Origin: Waddliaceae bacterium
GTDB lineage: Bacteria; Chlamydiota; Chlamydiia; Chlamydiales; SLFE01
Assembly: GCA_007124415.1 (NCBI GenBank)
Contig: SLFE01000174.1
Location: forward strand, 1-15,736
DNA: 15,736 nt
Direction of reading: 5' to 3'
Part shown: positions 6,395-14,383 of the stretch, one piece after another
Position numbering within the stretch: the stretch's first letter is position 1
How the letters are laid out: each line of letters starts with the position of its first letter
Notes under the pieces: model-generated
The model's input: the letters and a program-made list of their open reading frames with translations, nothing else
What the model was told of the DNA's origin: nothing
The model's database searches: none
Position numbers and translations under genes: made by a program

Positions 6395-9300
6395 TGAGTT
6401 TCGCAGAGGTTTGCCATATCATCTGTTTTTCTAATAAAAAATACCGGTCTGTCAACCGTTCCTTCAATGACAACGGAAATCAAATCCCCGACCCTGACCT
6501 TTGAACTATGCGGCATCAAGTTAAAAACCATTGAAATGGCGCCGTCGACACCCAAAGTATTTTTATGAAATGAGGGCAGGGTATAACGGAACAAATGCCG
6601 GCCATCAACCATCTCATGCAGCCCGGAAACGGTGACATTTCCCGAATCCAGGCAAAAATCAATTTCCCCTGCAAACGGCCTTAATGCCGAGATATTTTTA
6701 ATTTTCTCCTTCACAAAGGGAAACATCTTTTTTTGCCTCGCCTCGCAACTGAACGAGACCCGGCCCGAGCAGCTTAACCTTTGAAAATCCTCAAGGGGGC
6801 CGCAAAGATCGGATATCTCCAGCCTGTCAACCGTCATTGTCTCATCAAGAAAATCCTCCCAGCCATTCAATCTGCCCACTTTCAACCCTCTGGCCGTAAT
6901 TTCAGGAACAGTAATCTCCCACCGCCTGTCAACTGTATACGCGGCGGCATAAGGGCAATCAATAGTTCCCCCCATAAACGGTCCAAAGGCGTTGCGGCAG
7001 AGGATACGTCTTGAACAAACTTCAAGATCTGCCGAAAACCCCTCTTTTTCAACAGATCCTTTCAACTTATCTTCAAAGGGCTCAAGCTTAATGTCATAGC
7101 CCGCAATGCACCCTTCAATTTTTTCTACCTTTAACCTCTCGCCTGTCTTCCACCACACCTCAAGAGGGGGCGCATCCGCATCGCGGCGCGAACTCAACTT
7201 AAGAATGCCATGGGGAAAAGCCTTGCCCAAAAAGCATGTCTTCAGATCAAACCATTGATTCAGAGCCAGGCATTCGGCTCCAATTTCGATTTCCTGATCC
7301 TTTTTAATAAAATGGAAATCGCGCAAGCAGTAAATGTGATCAAAAAATTCGTAATCTCCATCTTTAAACCTAACGGAAAGCAAGCTCGATACCGGATTGA
7401 GGTCAAAATCCAAAATTCCCTCTAAAGAATAACTCCCTTTGATGCGCTCGACAAAATTTGCCAAAGATGAATTAACGGCTCCCGGAAACAAACCCCTCAT
7501 CAGATTAGCTGCCCAGTTCAGCCGCGGAGAGGGAATAAAAAAGTGAAGCCCTTTTATGGCAATCTCATTATAGCAGAGGTCAAAGTCGGCGTTATCCAAC
7601 TCAAAGCATACCGAACCACTCTCTCCCTCAGTCGAAGCACTAGCGCTTTTGATTGTGAGCTTTTTATTCGTTTGGTAGTCGACTGAAATTGTTTCGAAAT
7701 CCCGAAAAGGGACGCCTTGAAGCGAAAAATCCTTCAGAGAGGCTGAAAAAAATAAATCAATATCCCAATCTTTATCCCCCATTTTTGCATTGAGCCTGCC
7801 TGATGTAGCCCTCGCCTCCCCTTGCAGTCGATACTTATTGACAAACGCTTTGAGGAAGCTGATTTTATTCAATTCGGCAAGATTGATTTCCACAAGATTG
7901 AGATTGGCCTCAATCTGATTGAGTTCAGGGTAAAATTTGCCGTCCATCCCAAACAAAGAAACATTACCTAGGCGGCATCCCAAAAAACTTACAAGATAAC
8001 ACCCATTATCAAGAGTTAAATCAGCGGCAATTGAAAGATCGTCGAGTTCGCATTTCTGTATTTTCCATTCATCCGAACAGCAGCTTCCCAAAAATTGGAA
8101 TTGATTGAATCTCCAGCCACCGAAATTCAAATCTTTACCCAAAATCCGATAATCCAGCAAGCTCCGGTCATTATCATAGCTGATGGATACCCCGAAATCA
8201 CCATGAACAATTTCTGAATTAGTCAGTAGAAGCTGCAAATTTTGATGAAAAGGAACGATGCGCGCGCCAAGCAATTGCTGCAATTCGCCTTTCGCATCTT
8301 CCCAGGAAAAACACATGTCCAAATTCCATGTTTTTAACCCGGATTCGTTCAAAGTCATTAGCAGGTTATCCGGATACAGCGTTCCAAAATGCGTCGCTTC
8401 CCTGTCAAAGCGAATGACAAGATCCTCATTCTCCATTTCGCTTTTGCCTGAGACTCGTATCTTGTCCCTCTTCTTATCCCCGCACCAAAAATCAAAATCC
8501 ACAACGCCTCTGGAAAGCTCGGAACTGACAAATTTATCCACCACAAAACTTAAATCATCACTTTGTCCAAAACAAAAGCTGCCCGATCCGCCGCGAACAT
8601 CCAAAAAATCGGAGGCGATATCATAAACAAAATCAAGCTCCAAGTCATGAAACAGAAGATCGTAATCGGAAAAATCGCAAATTCCCTTTTGAAGAGAGGC
8701 CCCTATAGTTCCCGAAAGGGTTCCCTTCGGTCCGGTCCACTTAAAAAACGCCCCCTCATCCCTATAGACAAGGTCTCCGCTCAGAGGAAGGGAAAAAAGT
8801 GAAGCGTGCATACCGAACCGACTTAAAATTTCCTTGATATCGGAAATATTTCCCTTAAGGGTATGCTGGTAAACCTCAATATCGATTGAAGGTTTGAAGC
8901 TCATGATAACGTCGCCGCCGACTTTCACCCCCAGGCACTCTGCCCGGACATCCTCAAAAGATACCTGTTTGTCGGTGCCCCCGAACGATGCGGCGATTTC
9001 CTCTAAAATTAAACCGCAGGGCAGATAGATAAATTTTCCGCCGCCTATCGTGCCGGAAACATCAAAAGATTCCTTTTCATGATCCATCACGATTTCAATG
9101 GATGAGTCCGAGGCCGCTAAGAAATTCCAATCATCGCCTTTGAAGGCCAAGTCGCTTGAGTTTCCATGAATTTTCAATACCGTCCCCTCGAAATTTCCCT
9201 CGATATCAGCTACCCCCTCGACAGACACCCCTTTTGTCCAGGCCCCGAAAGGATGAATCCTTTCGACAAAAATATTTTTTCCTGAAAAGAAACCTGTTGT

Positions 9301-10524
9301 CAGCGACAAGTCCCTCGCAGTCAGCATTTCAAAGCCGATTTTCTGCTCCGTGCTCTGCGCATTCACATACCCGGCCTGCCCACGCCAAACAAATCCGCTT
9401 CCCTTGTTTATCAAATCCGCCTCTATGCTCATGCGCTCGATATCAAACGGCAATCCGAAAAGAGAGCAACTCCCTGAATACTCGACTTTTCCGTTTACTC
9501 CTGAAAGTGATATCACACCTTGGGAATCATCCGAGTCCAGCGTGATCACGGATCCCTCGTGAAAATCAAAACCTGTAGATGAAACATCTGCAGCCAGCTT
9601 CATGCCCCGAAGCTTTCCCTCGCTTCTCAAACTCCATTCCGAACAGTTGAATTCAACAATTCCATCAATATCGGTCACTCTATGCTCGGCATTTTCAGCA
9701 AGGGCCGAATCAAATACGAGATGCCCCTTCCCCCTGTCGATAGCCATATCGACTTTAGGAAATGTCAGATACAGCGAGTCCAATTCCACTTGCAGGTTTT
9801 CAGACGACAAGGCCCCGAAAAGGGTGCCGCCCCTCAAGACAAGGGCACCCGACAAATCCCCTTTTTTAATATTTCCGGGAAATGAATCGGGAAATAGCTT
9901 TTTTCCCAGACCCGCAATTTTATTCGCGTCGAGGCCTTGGCCTTTAAAAACAATCTCTCCTGATTCGCCGAAGCCTGTAATGTCGATGGCCAGATCCTCG
10001 ACCTGGACCATTCCGGCGATATCATCGGCCAATTCCAGATCAAAAAGACACCCGCTAAGCCGCCCGTCCCACCTGACAGCCCCTTCTCCCGACAATGAAA
10101 TATGCGGAGTCATGAGAAAACCTCGATTTTCGAAAGAAAAGCCTGAAGACCATCCTCCACCGGCCGGCCACTTGCCGGCACAGATCTCGAAATTTTGCAT
10201 ATGTATTTGACTGTAAAAGGATTTTGACCATATGTCCCAATCAACTTTCAGATAAGCGCCCGGACATCTCAAGACCCCTGCGAAATAGGGTGCAGAATCT
10301 TCCCGAACAAGAGAGAGCCCTTCGATAAGGATGATATCGTCCTGAAGGAGAGTCATTTTTTCATAGCTCAGCTGATAACCAAGATTCTTTTTACAATACT
10401 CCCGAAGCGTCCAATCAACAAAAGTCAGCTTCAAGCTCGTCCTGAACGCAAAAACAGAACCCAATAGCAAAAGCGGTAAAATAATGATGAAAAAGAGATT
10501 ACGTTTTTTCATAGGTTTGATCAT
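6391..10524 (-). CDS. AsmA/YhdP-like giant envelope protein
   Basis: About 1377 residues. A basic MKKR is followed by one strongly hydrophobic stretch (NLFFIIILPLLLLGSVFAF), a signal anchor that would leave the rest in the periplasm. The remainder lacks further membrane helices and is made of alternating hydrophobic/polar beta-strand patterns with many short 'G-x-hydrophobic-x-G' turns (for example VEGVADIEGNFEG, and SLEGILDFDLNP near 1080), as in AsmA, YhdP and TamB proteins. The end (KVRVGDLISVVIEGTVDRPVFFI region) resembles the closing strand of that superfamily, ending in a G-T-x-x-x-P pattern. Such proteins form long hydrophobic grooves and are proposed or shown to move phospholipids between inner and outer membranes. 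I cannot assign a specific family member. Start choices are GTG 10539, ATG 10524 and ATG 10512, none with a clear Shine-Dalgarno; 10524 is a compromise, 10512 gives the most typical signal anchor. It is followed by the coupled comF-like gene and is divergent from nqrB. Confidence 0.8.
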   Translation of the reverse strand: MIKPMKKRNLFFIIILPLLLLGSVFAFRTSLKLTFVDWTLREYCKKNLGYQLSYEKMTLLQDDIILIEGLSLVREDSAPYFAGVLRCPGAYLKVDWDIWSKSFYSQIHMQNFEICAGKWPAGGGWSSGFSFENRGFLMTPHISLSGEGAVRWDGRLSGCLFDLELADDIAGMVQVEDLAIDITGFGESGEIVFKGQGLDANKIAGLGKKLFPDSFPGNIKKGDLSGALVLRGGTLFGALSSENLQVELDSLYLTFPKVDMAIDRGKGHLVFDSALAENAEHRVTDIDGIVEFNCSEWSLRSEGKLRGMKLAADVSSTGFDFHEGSVITLDSDDSQGVISLSGVNGKVEYSGSCSLFGLPFDIERMSIEADLINKGSGFVWRGQAGYVNAQSTEQKIGFEMLTARDLSLTTGFFSGKNIFVERIHPFGAWTKGVSVEGVADIEGNFEGTVLKIHGNSSDLAFKGDDWNFLAASDSSIEIVMDHEKESFDVSGTIGGGKFIYLPCGLILEEIAASFGGTDKQVSFEDVRAECLGVKVGGDVIMSFKPSIDIEVYQHTLKGNISDIKEILSRFGMHASLFSLPLSGDLVYRDEGAFFKWTGPKGTLSGTIGASLQKGICDFSDYDLLFHDLELDFVYDIASDFLDVRGGSGSFCFGQSDDLSFVVDKFVSSELSRGVVDFDFWCGDKKRDKIRVSGKSEMENEDLVIRFDREATHFGTLYPDNLLMTLNESGLKTWNLDMCFSWEDAKGELQQLLGARIVPFHQNLQLLLTNSEIVHGDFGVSISYDNDRSLLDYRILGKDLNFGGWRFNQFQFLGSCCSDEWKIQKCELDDLSIAADLTLDNGCYLVSFLGCRLGNVSLFGMDGKFYPELNQIEANLNLVEINLAELNKISFLKAFVNKYRLQGEARATSGRLNAKMGDKDWDIDLFFSASLKDFSLQGVPFRDFETISVDYQTNKKLTIKSASASTEGESGSVCFELDNADFDLCYNEIAIKGLHFFIPSPRLNWAANLMRGLFPGAVNSSLANFVERIKGSYSLEGILDFDLNPVSSLLSVRFKDGDYEFFDHIYCLRDFHFIKKDQEIEIGAECLALNQWFDLKTCFLGKAFPHGILKLSSRRDADAPPLEVWWKTGERLKVEKIEGCIAGYDIKLEPFEDKLKGSVEKEGFSADLEVCSRRILCRNAFGPFMGGTIDCPYAAAYTVDRRWEITVPEITARGLKVGRLNGWEDFLDETMTVDRLEISDLCGPLEDFQRLSCSGRVSFSCEARQKKMFPFVKEKIKNISALRPFAGEIDFCLDSGNVTVSGLHEMVDGRHLFRYTLPSFHKNTLGVDGAISMVFNLMPHSSKVRVGDLISVVIEGTVDRPVFFIRKTDDMANLCETQ

Positions 10525-10586
10525 ATCAAAGAAACCCACATTTTTTCATTTTATTTTTGAGGGGTTTTTTGGTAGTCTTAAGATCA

Positions 10587-10593
10587 AGAGGGA
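10587..10593 (+). promoter_or_regulatory. nqrB ribosome-binding site deciding the start
   Basis: AGAGGGA lies ten bases before ATG 10604 and only four before the in-frame TTG at 10598. ATG 10604 is preferred because the protein then begins MLRKFLDYQ, which fits the NqrB N-terminus I recall from Chlamydia. The spacing is at the long end of the usual range. Confidence 0.6.
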
Positions 10594-10603
10594 ATAATTG
10601 ACT

Positions 10604-12136
10604 ATGCTTAGAAAGTTTCTCGACTATCAAATGTCGCTTACAGAAAAAAACAAGGTTCTCAAAAAGTTCCGGCCGGCCTTTGCCGCGCTCGATACATTTT
10701 TCTATGAGGCGCCGGAAAATACGAAAAACGGACCCCATATCAGGGACGCCGTCGATACCAAAAGATGGATGATACTCGTGGTCGTGGCCATGATTCCCGT
10801 TATTATCATGGCTATCTGGAACACGGGGCTGCAAAGCTTTGTCTATTCGAGCGGCGATTACCGCCTGATGGACGAGTACCTGGGCTCTTTAGGCTCGCTC
10901 AATGATTATTTTGCCTTCGCGGCAAAAAATGACAGATGGATGACCATTGTCAAAGAGGGCGCCCTCGCCTTTCTTCCCGTAGTATTAGTCTCTTATGCCT
11001 TTGGAGGCATCACCGAAATGATATTCGCCGTCGCCCGCGGGCACGACATTGCCGAGGGCTTTTTAGTGACCGGTATGCTTTATCCGCTTGTCCTCCCTCC
11101 GACTATCCCTCTCTGGATGGTCGCAGTCGGCGTCGTTATCGGCGTGACCCTTAGCAAGGAACTGTTCGGCGGCACCGGAATGAATATAGTGAACCCCGCC
11201 CTCTCTTGCAGGGCCTTTCTCTTTTTCGCCTACCCGACAAGAATGTCGGGCGAGGTCTGGGTCGGAAGAAACCCGGTCGTCGTCAGGGAGAGCCTGGTCA
11301 AGATGAACGCCGAGTCGGGGCGCCCCGCCATCGACGGCTACTCGCAGGCCACAAAATTGAACGATTTCAATGTCGCCCCCGAAATCAAGCAGATCCACGT
11401 GGACGCCATCGCCTCAAACAATCTTGGTGAAAATGTCCGCCACTTCGACGTACTCAAAGAATACTTTGCAAAATGGAACGGAGCCGGCGACAGCCAGCTG
11501 GGACAGCTGACAGCCGATCAGCTGCGGTCATTTGTCACAGCTCCCATTGCCGAGGGAGGGCTCGGACTTTCCGTCGGCGATTATTCAGCCGCCTATGATT
11601 TCTCCGCCCTTCAGTACGGTCTCGGCGAAACAAGCGGAAACTGGCTTTTCTTCTTGGGCAACAAACTCGGCAGCATGGGAGAGACAAGTACGCTCGCCTG
11701 CATTATCGGCGCCCTTCTGATCCTATACTTCGGTGTCGGATCTTGGCGGACAATGGTCGGTTTTGCAGCCGGCGCCTTCGGCGCGGCGAGCTTGTTTCAA
11801 TGGGGATCGACGCTATTGGCCGCAGACGGCGGCGCCTGGACCGCAGCCCAGTTCGGCTTCCCTGCCTACAAAATGCTTATCTTGGGAGGGCTTGCCTTCG
11901 GCCTCGTCTATATGGCGACCGATCCGGTGTCGTCTCCGGACAGGCCCGGCGCCAGGTGGCTTTATGGAATTCTTATCGGCATTATCGCCATTGTCATCCG
12001 CTATATCAATCCCGCTTTCCCCGAAGGGGTGATGCTCGCGATATTAACCGGAAACGTTTTCGCCCCGCTTCTCGATTATTATGCCGTACTCAATTACAGG
12101 AGGAAACGTAGACGTGTCCCAGCAACAGCCGCCTAG
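10604..12136 (+). CDS. nqrB: Na+-translocating NADH:quinone reductase subunit B
   Basis: Membrane subunit of Na+-NQR, which couples NADH oxidation and ubiquinone reduction to Na+ export; NqrB carries covalent FMN and riboflavin and lies on the Na+ path. 510 residues with multiple membrane helices, beginning with VDTKRWMILVVVAMIPVIIM (about 50-70) and ending with the conserved TDPVSSPDRPGARWLYG region and LTGNVFAPLLDYY. The FMN-attachment motif D-x-x-S-x-A-T appears as DGYSQAT, with the acceptor Thr at about 250; the usual residue before A is G. Between about 215 and 345 lies a long soluble loop, which makes the protein roughly 95 residues longer than the Vibrio subunit and matches the long chlamydial form (about 500 residues). 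GC content is visibly higher than in the flanking kinase and intergenic regions. It is the first gene of the nqrBCDE cluster and overlaps nqrC by 23 bases. nqrA is not upstream here. Confidence 0.97.
   Translation: MLRKFLDYQMSLTEKNKVLKKFRPAFAALDTFFYEAPENTKNGPHIRDAVDTKRWMILVVVAMIPVIIMAIWNTGLQSFVYSSGDYRLMDEYLGSLGSLNDYFAFAAKNDRWMTIVKEGALAFLPVVLVSYAFGGITEMIFAVARGHDIAEGFLVTGMLYPLVLPPTIPLWMVAVGVVIGVTLSKELFGGTGMNIVNPALSCRAFLFFAYPTRMSGEVWVGRNPVVVRESLVKMNAESGRPAIDGYSQATKLNDFNVAPEIKQIHVDAIASNNLGENVRHFDVLKEYFAKWNGAGDSQLGQLTADQLRSFVTAPIAEGGLGLSVGDYSAAYDFSALQYGLGETSGNWLFFLGNKLGSMGETSTLACIIGALLILYFGVGSWRTMVGFAAGAFGAASLFQWGSTLLAADGGAWTAAQFGFPAYKMLILGGLAFGLVYMATDPVSSPDRPGARWLYGILIGIIAIVIRYINPAFPEGVMLAILTGNVFAPLLDYYAVLNYRRKRRRVPATAA
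12098..12104 (+). promoter_or_regulatory. nqrC ribosome-binding site inside nqrB
   Basis: AGGAGGA within the last codons of nqrB sits nine bases before GTG 12114. No other start codon with sensible spacing follows, so it fixes a GTG start for nqrC and a 23-base overlap with nqrB. Confidence 0.75.
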
Positions 12137-13037
12137 CAACGCTAAAATCATCACATTTGTTGTCACCCTGAGCCTTGTGTGCGCAACCGTGCTGGCAATA
12201 CTTGCCAGCGCTTTGAGAGAGCCTCAGGAAATCGCTCGCGAACTCGACAGAAGCAGGCAGTTAATGATGTCGGCAAGAATCCTGAACTATGCCGGATATT
12301 TCCAGATAAAAAAGGGCGACGAGTACATTCCTGCAAAAGTGGAAGAGGGAGGGAGGCTTGTCGCTGCGGAAGACCCTGAACTGCCCTCAAGGGACCAAGT
12401 TTTTGAGGTCTACCAAACTAGAATACAGCCTATGCTCGCCAGCCGCGAGGGCGAGCTCCTCACATTTGAAGAGGCAGGTATCAATCAGCGGGAATATATC
12501 GAAGACAACCGAAAACGAGGCTACTACCACCTCCCTCTGATGCTTGTCTATAAAGTCCTTCCCAACCCCTCGCCGGACAACAATCAGGACGAAAGGCCCG
12601 ACGGCTTTGTCATACCGATCAACGGCTACGGGCTTTGGGACGCCATATACGGCTTCTTAGCTATCGAGCCCAACGGAGACAAAGTGATCGGCATCTCATG
12701 GTATGAACAAAAAGAAACGCCCGGTTTAGGCGCCGTCATCACCGAGCCGCAGTGGCAAAACCAGTTTCACTGCAAAGAAATATTTCTTCCTCCCCCTGAG
12801 GGCGAAAAGGATTTAGAAACAGCTCCTCTCGGGCTCAATGTCGTCAAAGGAGAAGTTGAAAATGTCTACGGCGACAGACCCCGGGCCAAGACGTCCGTTG
12901 ACGGCATACCGGGAGCGACTCTGACAGGCAACGGGGTCACAAACGCCTACCACCACTCCCTGGCACCCTACCGGGCGTTTTTAATTAAAATTAATGAGAA
13001 GTATGGTGAAAACGAGGAGGACGGCAATGGCTCATAA
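12114..13037 (+). CDS. nqrC: Na+-translocating NADH:quinone reductase subunit C
   Basis: 307 residues. One N-terminal membrane helix (about 12-34) anchors a periplasmic FMN domain, which passes electrons between the NqrD/E iron-sulfur centre and NqrB. The flavinylation motif reads DGIPGAT (263-269), with T269 as the expected FMN acceptor for the ApbE flavin transferase. Most relatives have Ser or Thr where this protein has P266. GYGLWDAIYG (171-180) and ETPGLGA (201-207) are conserved NqrC blocks. Translation starts at GTG 12114, not at the in-frame ATG 12081, because of AGGAGGA at 12098-12104 and because the family N-terminus then fits. It overlaps nqrB by 23 bases and nqrD by 11 bases, so the genes are probably translated from one mRNA with coupling. 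The chlamydial NqrC I recall has about 316 residues, close to this length. Confidence 0.97.
   Translation: MSQQQPPSNAKIITFVVTLSLVCATVLAILASALREPQEIARELDRSRQLMMSARILNYAGYFQIKKGDEYIPAKVEEGGRLVAAEDPELPSRDQVFEVYQTRIQPMLASREGELLTFEEAGINQREYIEDNRKRGYYHLPLMLVYKVLPNPSPDNNQDERPDGFVIPINGYGLWDAIYGFLAIEPNGDKVIGISWYEQKETPGLGAVITEPQWQNQFHCKEIFLPPPEGEKDLETAPLGLNVVKGEVENVYGDRPRAKTSVDGIPGATLTGNGVTNAYHHSLAPYRAFLIKINEKYGENEEDGNGS
13014..13021 (+). promoter_or_regulatory. nqrD ribosome-binding site inside nqrC
   Basis: GAGGAGGA five bases before ATG 13027, inside the end of nqrC. It rules out the in-frame ATG 12994 used by the longest open frame and gives the usual NqrD length. Confidence 0.75.
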
Positions 13038-13659
13038 GGGAAGTCTTCATTACCTCACAGATCAAATCTGGCAAAGCAACCAGATTCTTGTCGCTATTTT
13101 GGGCATCTGCTCCGCTCTGGCCATCACAAGCAGGCTCTCGGTCGCCCTGACAATGGGGCTCTCGGTCACTTTTGTGACATCATTTTCCTGCTTTTTTGTT
13201 TCTCTGCTCAGACGCCATACCCCGCCAAGCGTCAGAATGATTACCCAGCTTGCCATTATTTCCGTTTTTGTCATTATCATCGATCAAGTTTTACAAGCTT
13301 ACTATTTCTCTCTTTGGCAGGTCATGACCGTTTTTGTCGGACTGATCATTACCAACTGCCTTGTCATGGGAAGAGCGGAAGGAATGGCCAAAAATGTAGC
13401 CCCCTGGCCCGCATTTCTCGACGGCATGGGAGCCGGTCTCGGCTATGGCCTGGTCCTCATGATGGTCGGCGGCATCAGGGAGTTTTTCGGATTCGGAGAG
13501 CTATTCGGAATTCCGGTAGTGCCGGCAACTTGGTACGCCTCGGCCGCCCAGCCGAACGCTTATGAGAATTTCGGCCTTATGGTCAGCCCGCCGGCGGCAT
13601 TTTTCATCATCGGCGGATTCATATGGCTCTCCAACGCAACAGTGAAGAAGGAGGATTGA
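13027..13659 (+). CDS. nqrD: Na+-translocating NADH:quinone reductase subunit D
   Basis: 210-residue integral membrane protein with about six helices. NqrD and NqrE are homologous, have inverted topology, and together hold an intramembrane [2Fe-2S] cluster. The expected cysteines are present: C28 in LGICSALAIT and C111 in LIITNCLVMGRAEG. Other conserved blocks are VAPWPAFLDGMGAGLGYG (about 124-141) and GGIREFFGFG. The start at ATG 13027 is set by GAGGAGGA at 13014-13021; it overlaps nqrC by 11 bases. The stop lies just upstream of nqrE, with the nqrE Shine-Dalgarno inside its last codons. The cysteines fit a working Na+-NQR; NqrA and NqrF must come from elsewhere. Confidence 0.97.
   Translation: MAHKGSLHYLTDQIWQSNQILVAILGICSALAITSRLSVALTMGLSVTFVTSFSCFFVSLLRRHTPPSVRMITQLAIISVFVIIIDQVLQAYYFSLWQVMTVFVGLIITNCLVMGRAEGMAKNVAPWPAFLDGMGAGLGYGLVLMMVGGIREFFGFGELFGIPVVPATWYASAAQPNAYENFGLMVSPPAAFFIIGGFIWLSNATVKKED
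13648..13655 (+). promoter_or_regulatory. nqrE ribosome-binding site inside nqrD
   Basis: AAGGAGGA eight bases before ATG 13664. A second in-frame ATG at 13670 is 14 bases away and less likely. Confidence 0.7.
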
Positions 13660-13663
13660 CCTC

Positions 13664-14377
13664 ATGTTAATGGGACCCTACGAACCGATAAATTTACTTG
13701 GCCTCTTCATACAAGCGATCTTTATTGAAAACTTTATCCTCGCGAACTTTCTCGGCATGTGCACATACCTGGCCTGCTCTGCAAAGATCAAAACAGCAAA
13801 CGGCCTCGGAATGGCCGTTGTATTTGTGCTCACTGTAGCCGGAACGCTGAACTGGTGCGTCAACGCCTTCATCACAGGCCCCGATGCCCTCTCCTGGCTC
13901 GGCTACCTCGGCCTCGACGTAAGCGGCATCAACCTCAACTTTCTTCAATTTTTGATTTTCATATCGGTGATTGCCGGTTTCGTCCAGGTTCTTGAAATCG
14001 TCATAGAAAAATTTGCCCCTGTCCTCTACATGTCGCTGGGGGTCTACCTCCCCCTGATCACAGTCAATTGCGCCATACTTGGCGCCTGCCTCTTTGCGGT
14101 CACAAGGGAATACCCCTTCCTTCCCAACGTTGTGTATGTCTTTGCTTCGGGAGTCGGCTGGTGGCTGGCGATCGCCCTGATTGCCGCGATCCGCGAAAAG
14201 CTCCGCGTCTCCAACGTGATACCTAATTTAAGAGGAATGGGGATCACATTCATTATGTCGGGCCTTATGTCGCTAGCGTTTCTTGGATTTACAGGAATCA
14301 AGCTTGCCGAACCGCCAACAATGCTCGAGCCGGAGAACGGAGCTGCGCTGCTGGAAGAAACCAACGCGCAAGATTAA
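13664..14377 (+). CDS. nqrE: Na+-translocating NADH:quinone reductase subunit E
   Basis: 237 residues with about six membrane helices; somewhat longer than the about 200 residues of the Vibrio subunit. The extra length is an N-terminal lead (MLMGPYEPI), a loop near 72-90 (GPDALSWLGYLGLDVSGIN) and a polar acidic tail. Conserved features include FIENFILANFLGMC (C33) and LITVNCAILG (C136), the two cysteines expected to ligate the [2Fe-2S] cluster shared with NqrD, plus GWWLAIALIAAIREKL. It partners with NqrB, NqrC and NqrD, and starts four bases after the nqrD stop. It is the last gene of the cluster; only six bases separate it from the convergent kinase gene, and no terminator hairpin is visible there. 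Confidence 0.97.
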   Translation: MLMGPYEPINLLGLFIQAIFIENFILANFLGMCTYLACSAKIKTANGLGMAVVFVLTVAGTLNWCVNAFITGPDALSWLGYLGLDVSGINLNFLQFLIFISVIAGFVQVLEIVIEKFAPVLYMSLGVYLPLITVNCAILGACLFAVTREYPFLPNVVYVFASGVGWWLAIALIAAIREKLRVSNVIPNLRGMGITFIMSGLMSLAFLGFTGIKLAEPPTMLEPENGAALLEETNAQD

Positions 14378-14383
14378 GGAAGC

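Noticed and set aside
9602..10210. 202-codon open frame on the plus strand inside the AsmA-like gene.
   Set aside because: It is rich in Ser, Pro and Arg as expected for a frame shadow, and the opposite strand is a continuous 1377-residue frame with a signal anchor.
10557..10584. TTGAGG-N16-TAAGAT as an nqrB promoter.
   Set aside because: The predicted transcription start (about 10591) would cut off the AGAGGGA ribosome-binding site, and both hexamers match consensus only four of six.
14378..14383. Bidirectional terminator between nqrE and the kinase gene.
   Set aside because: Only six bases separate the stop codons and no stem-loop with a T-run is visible.
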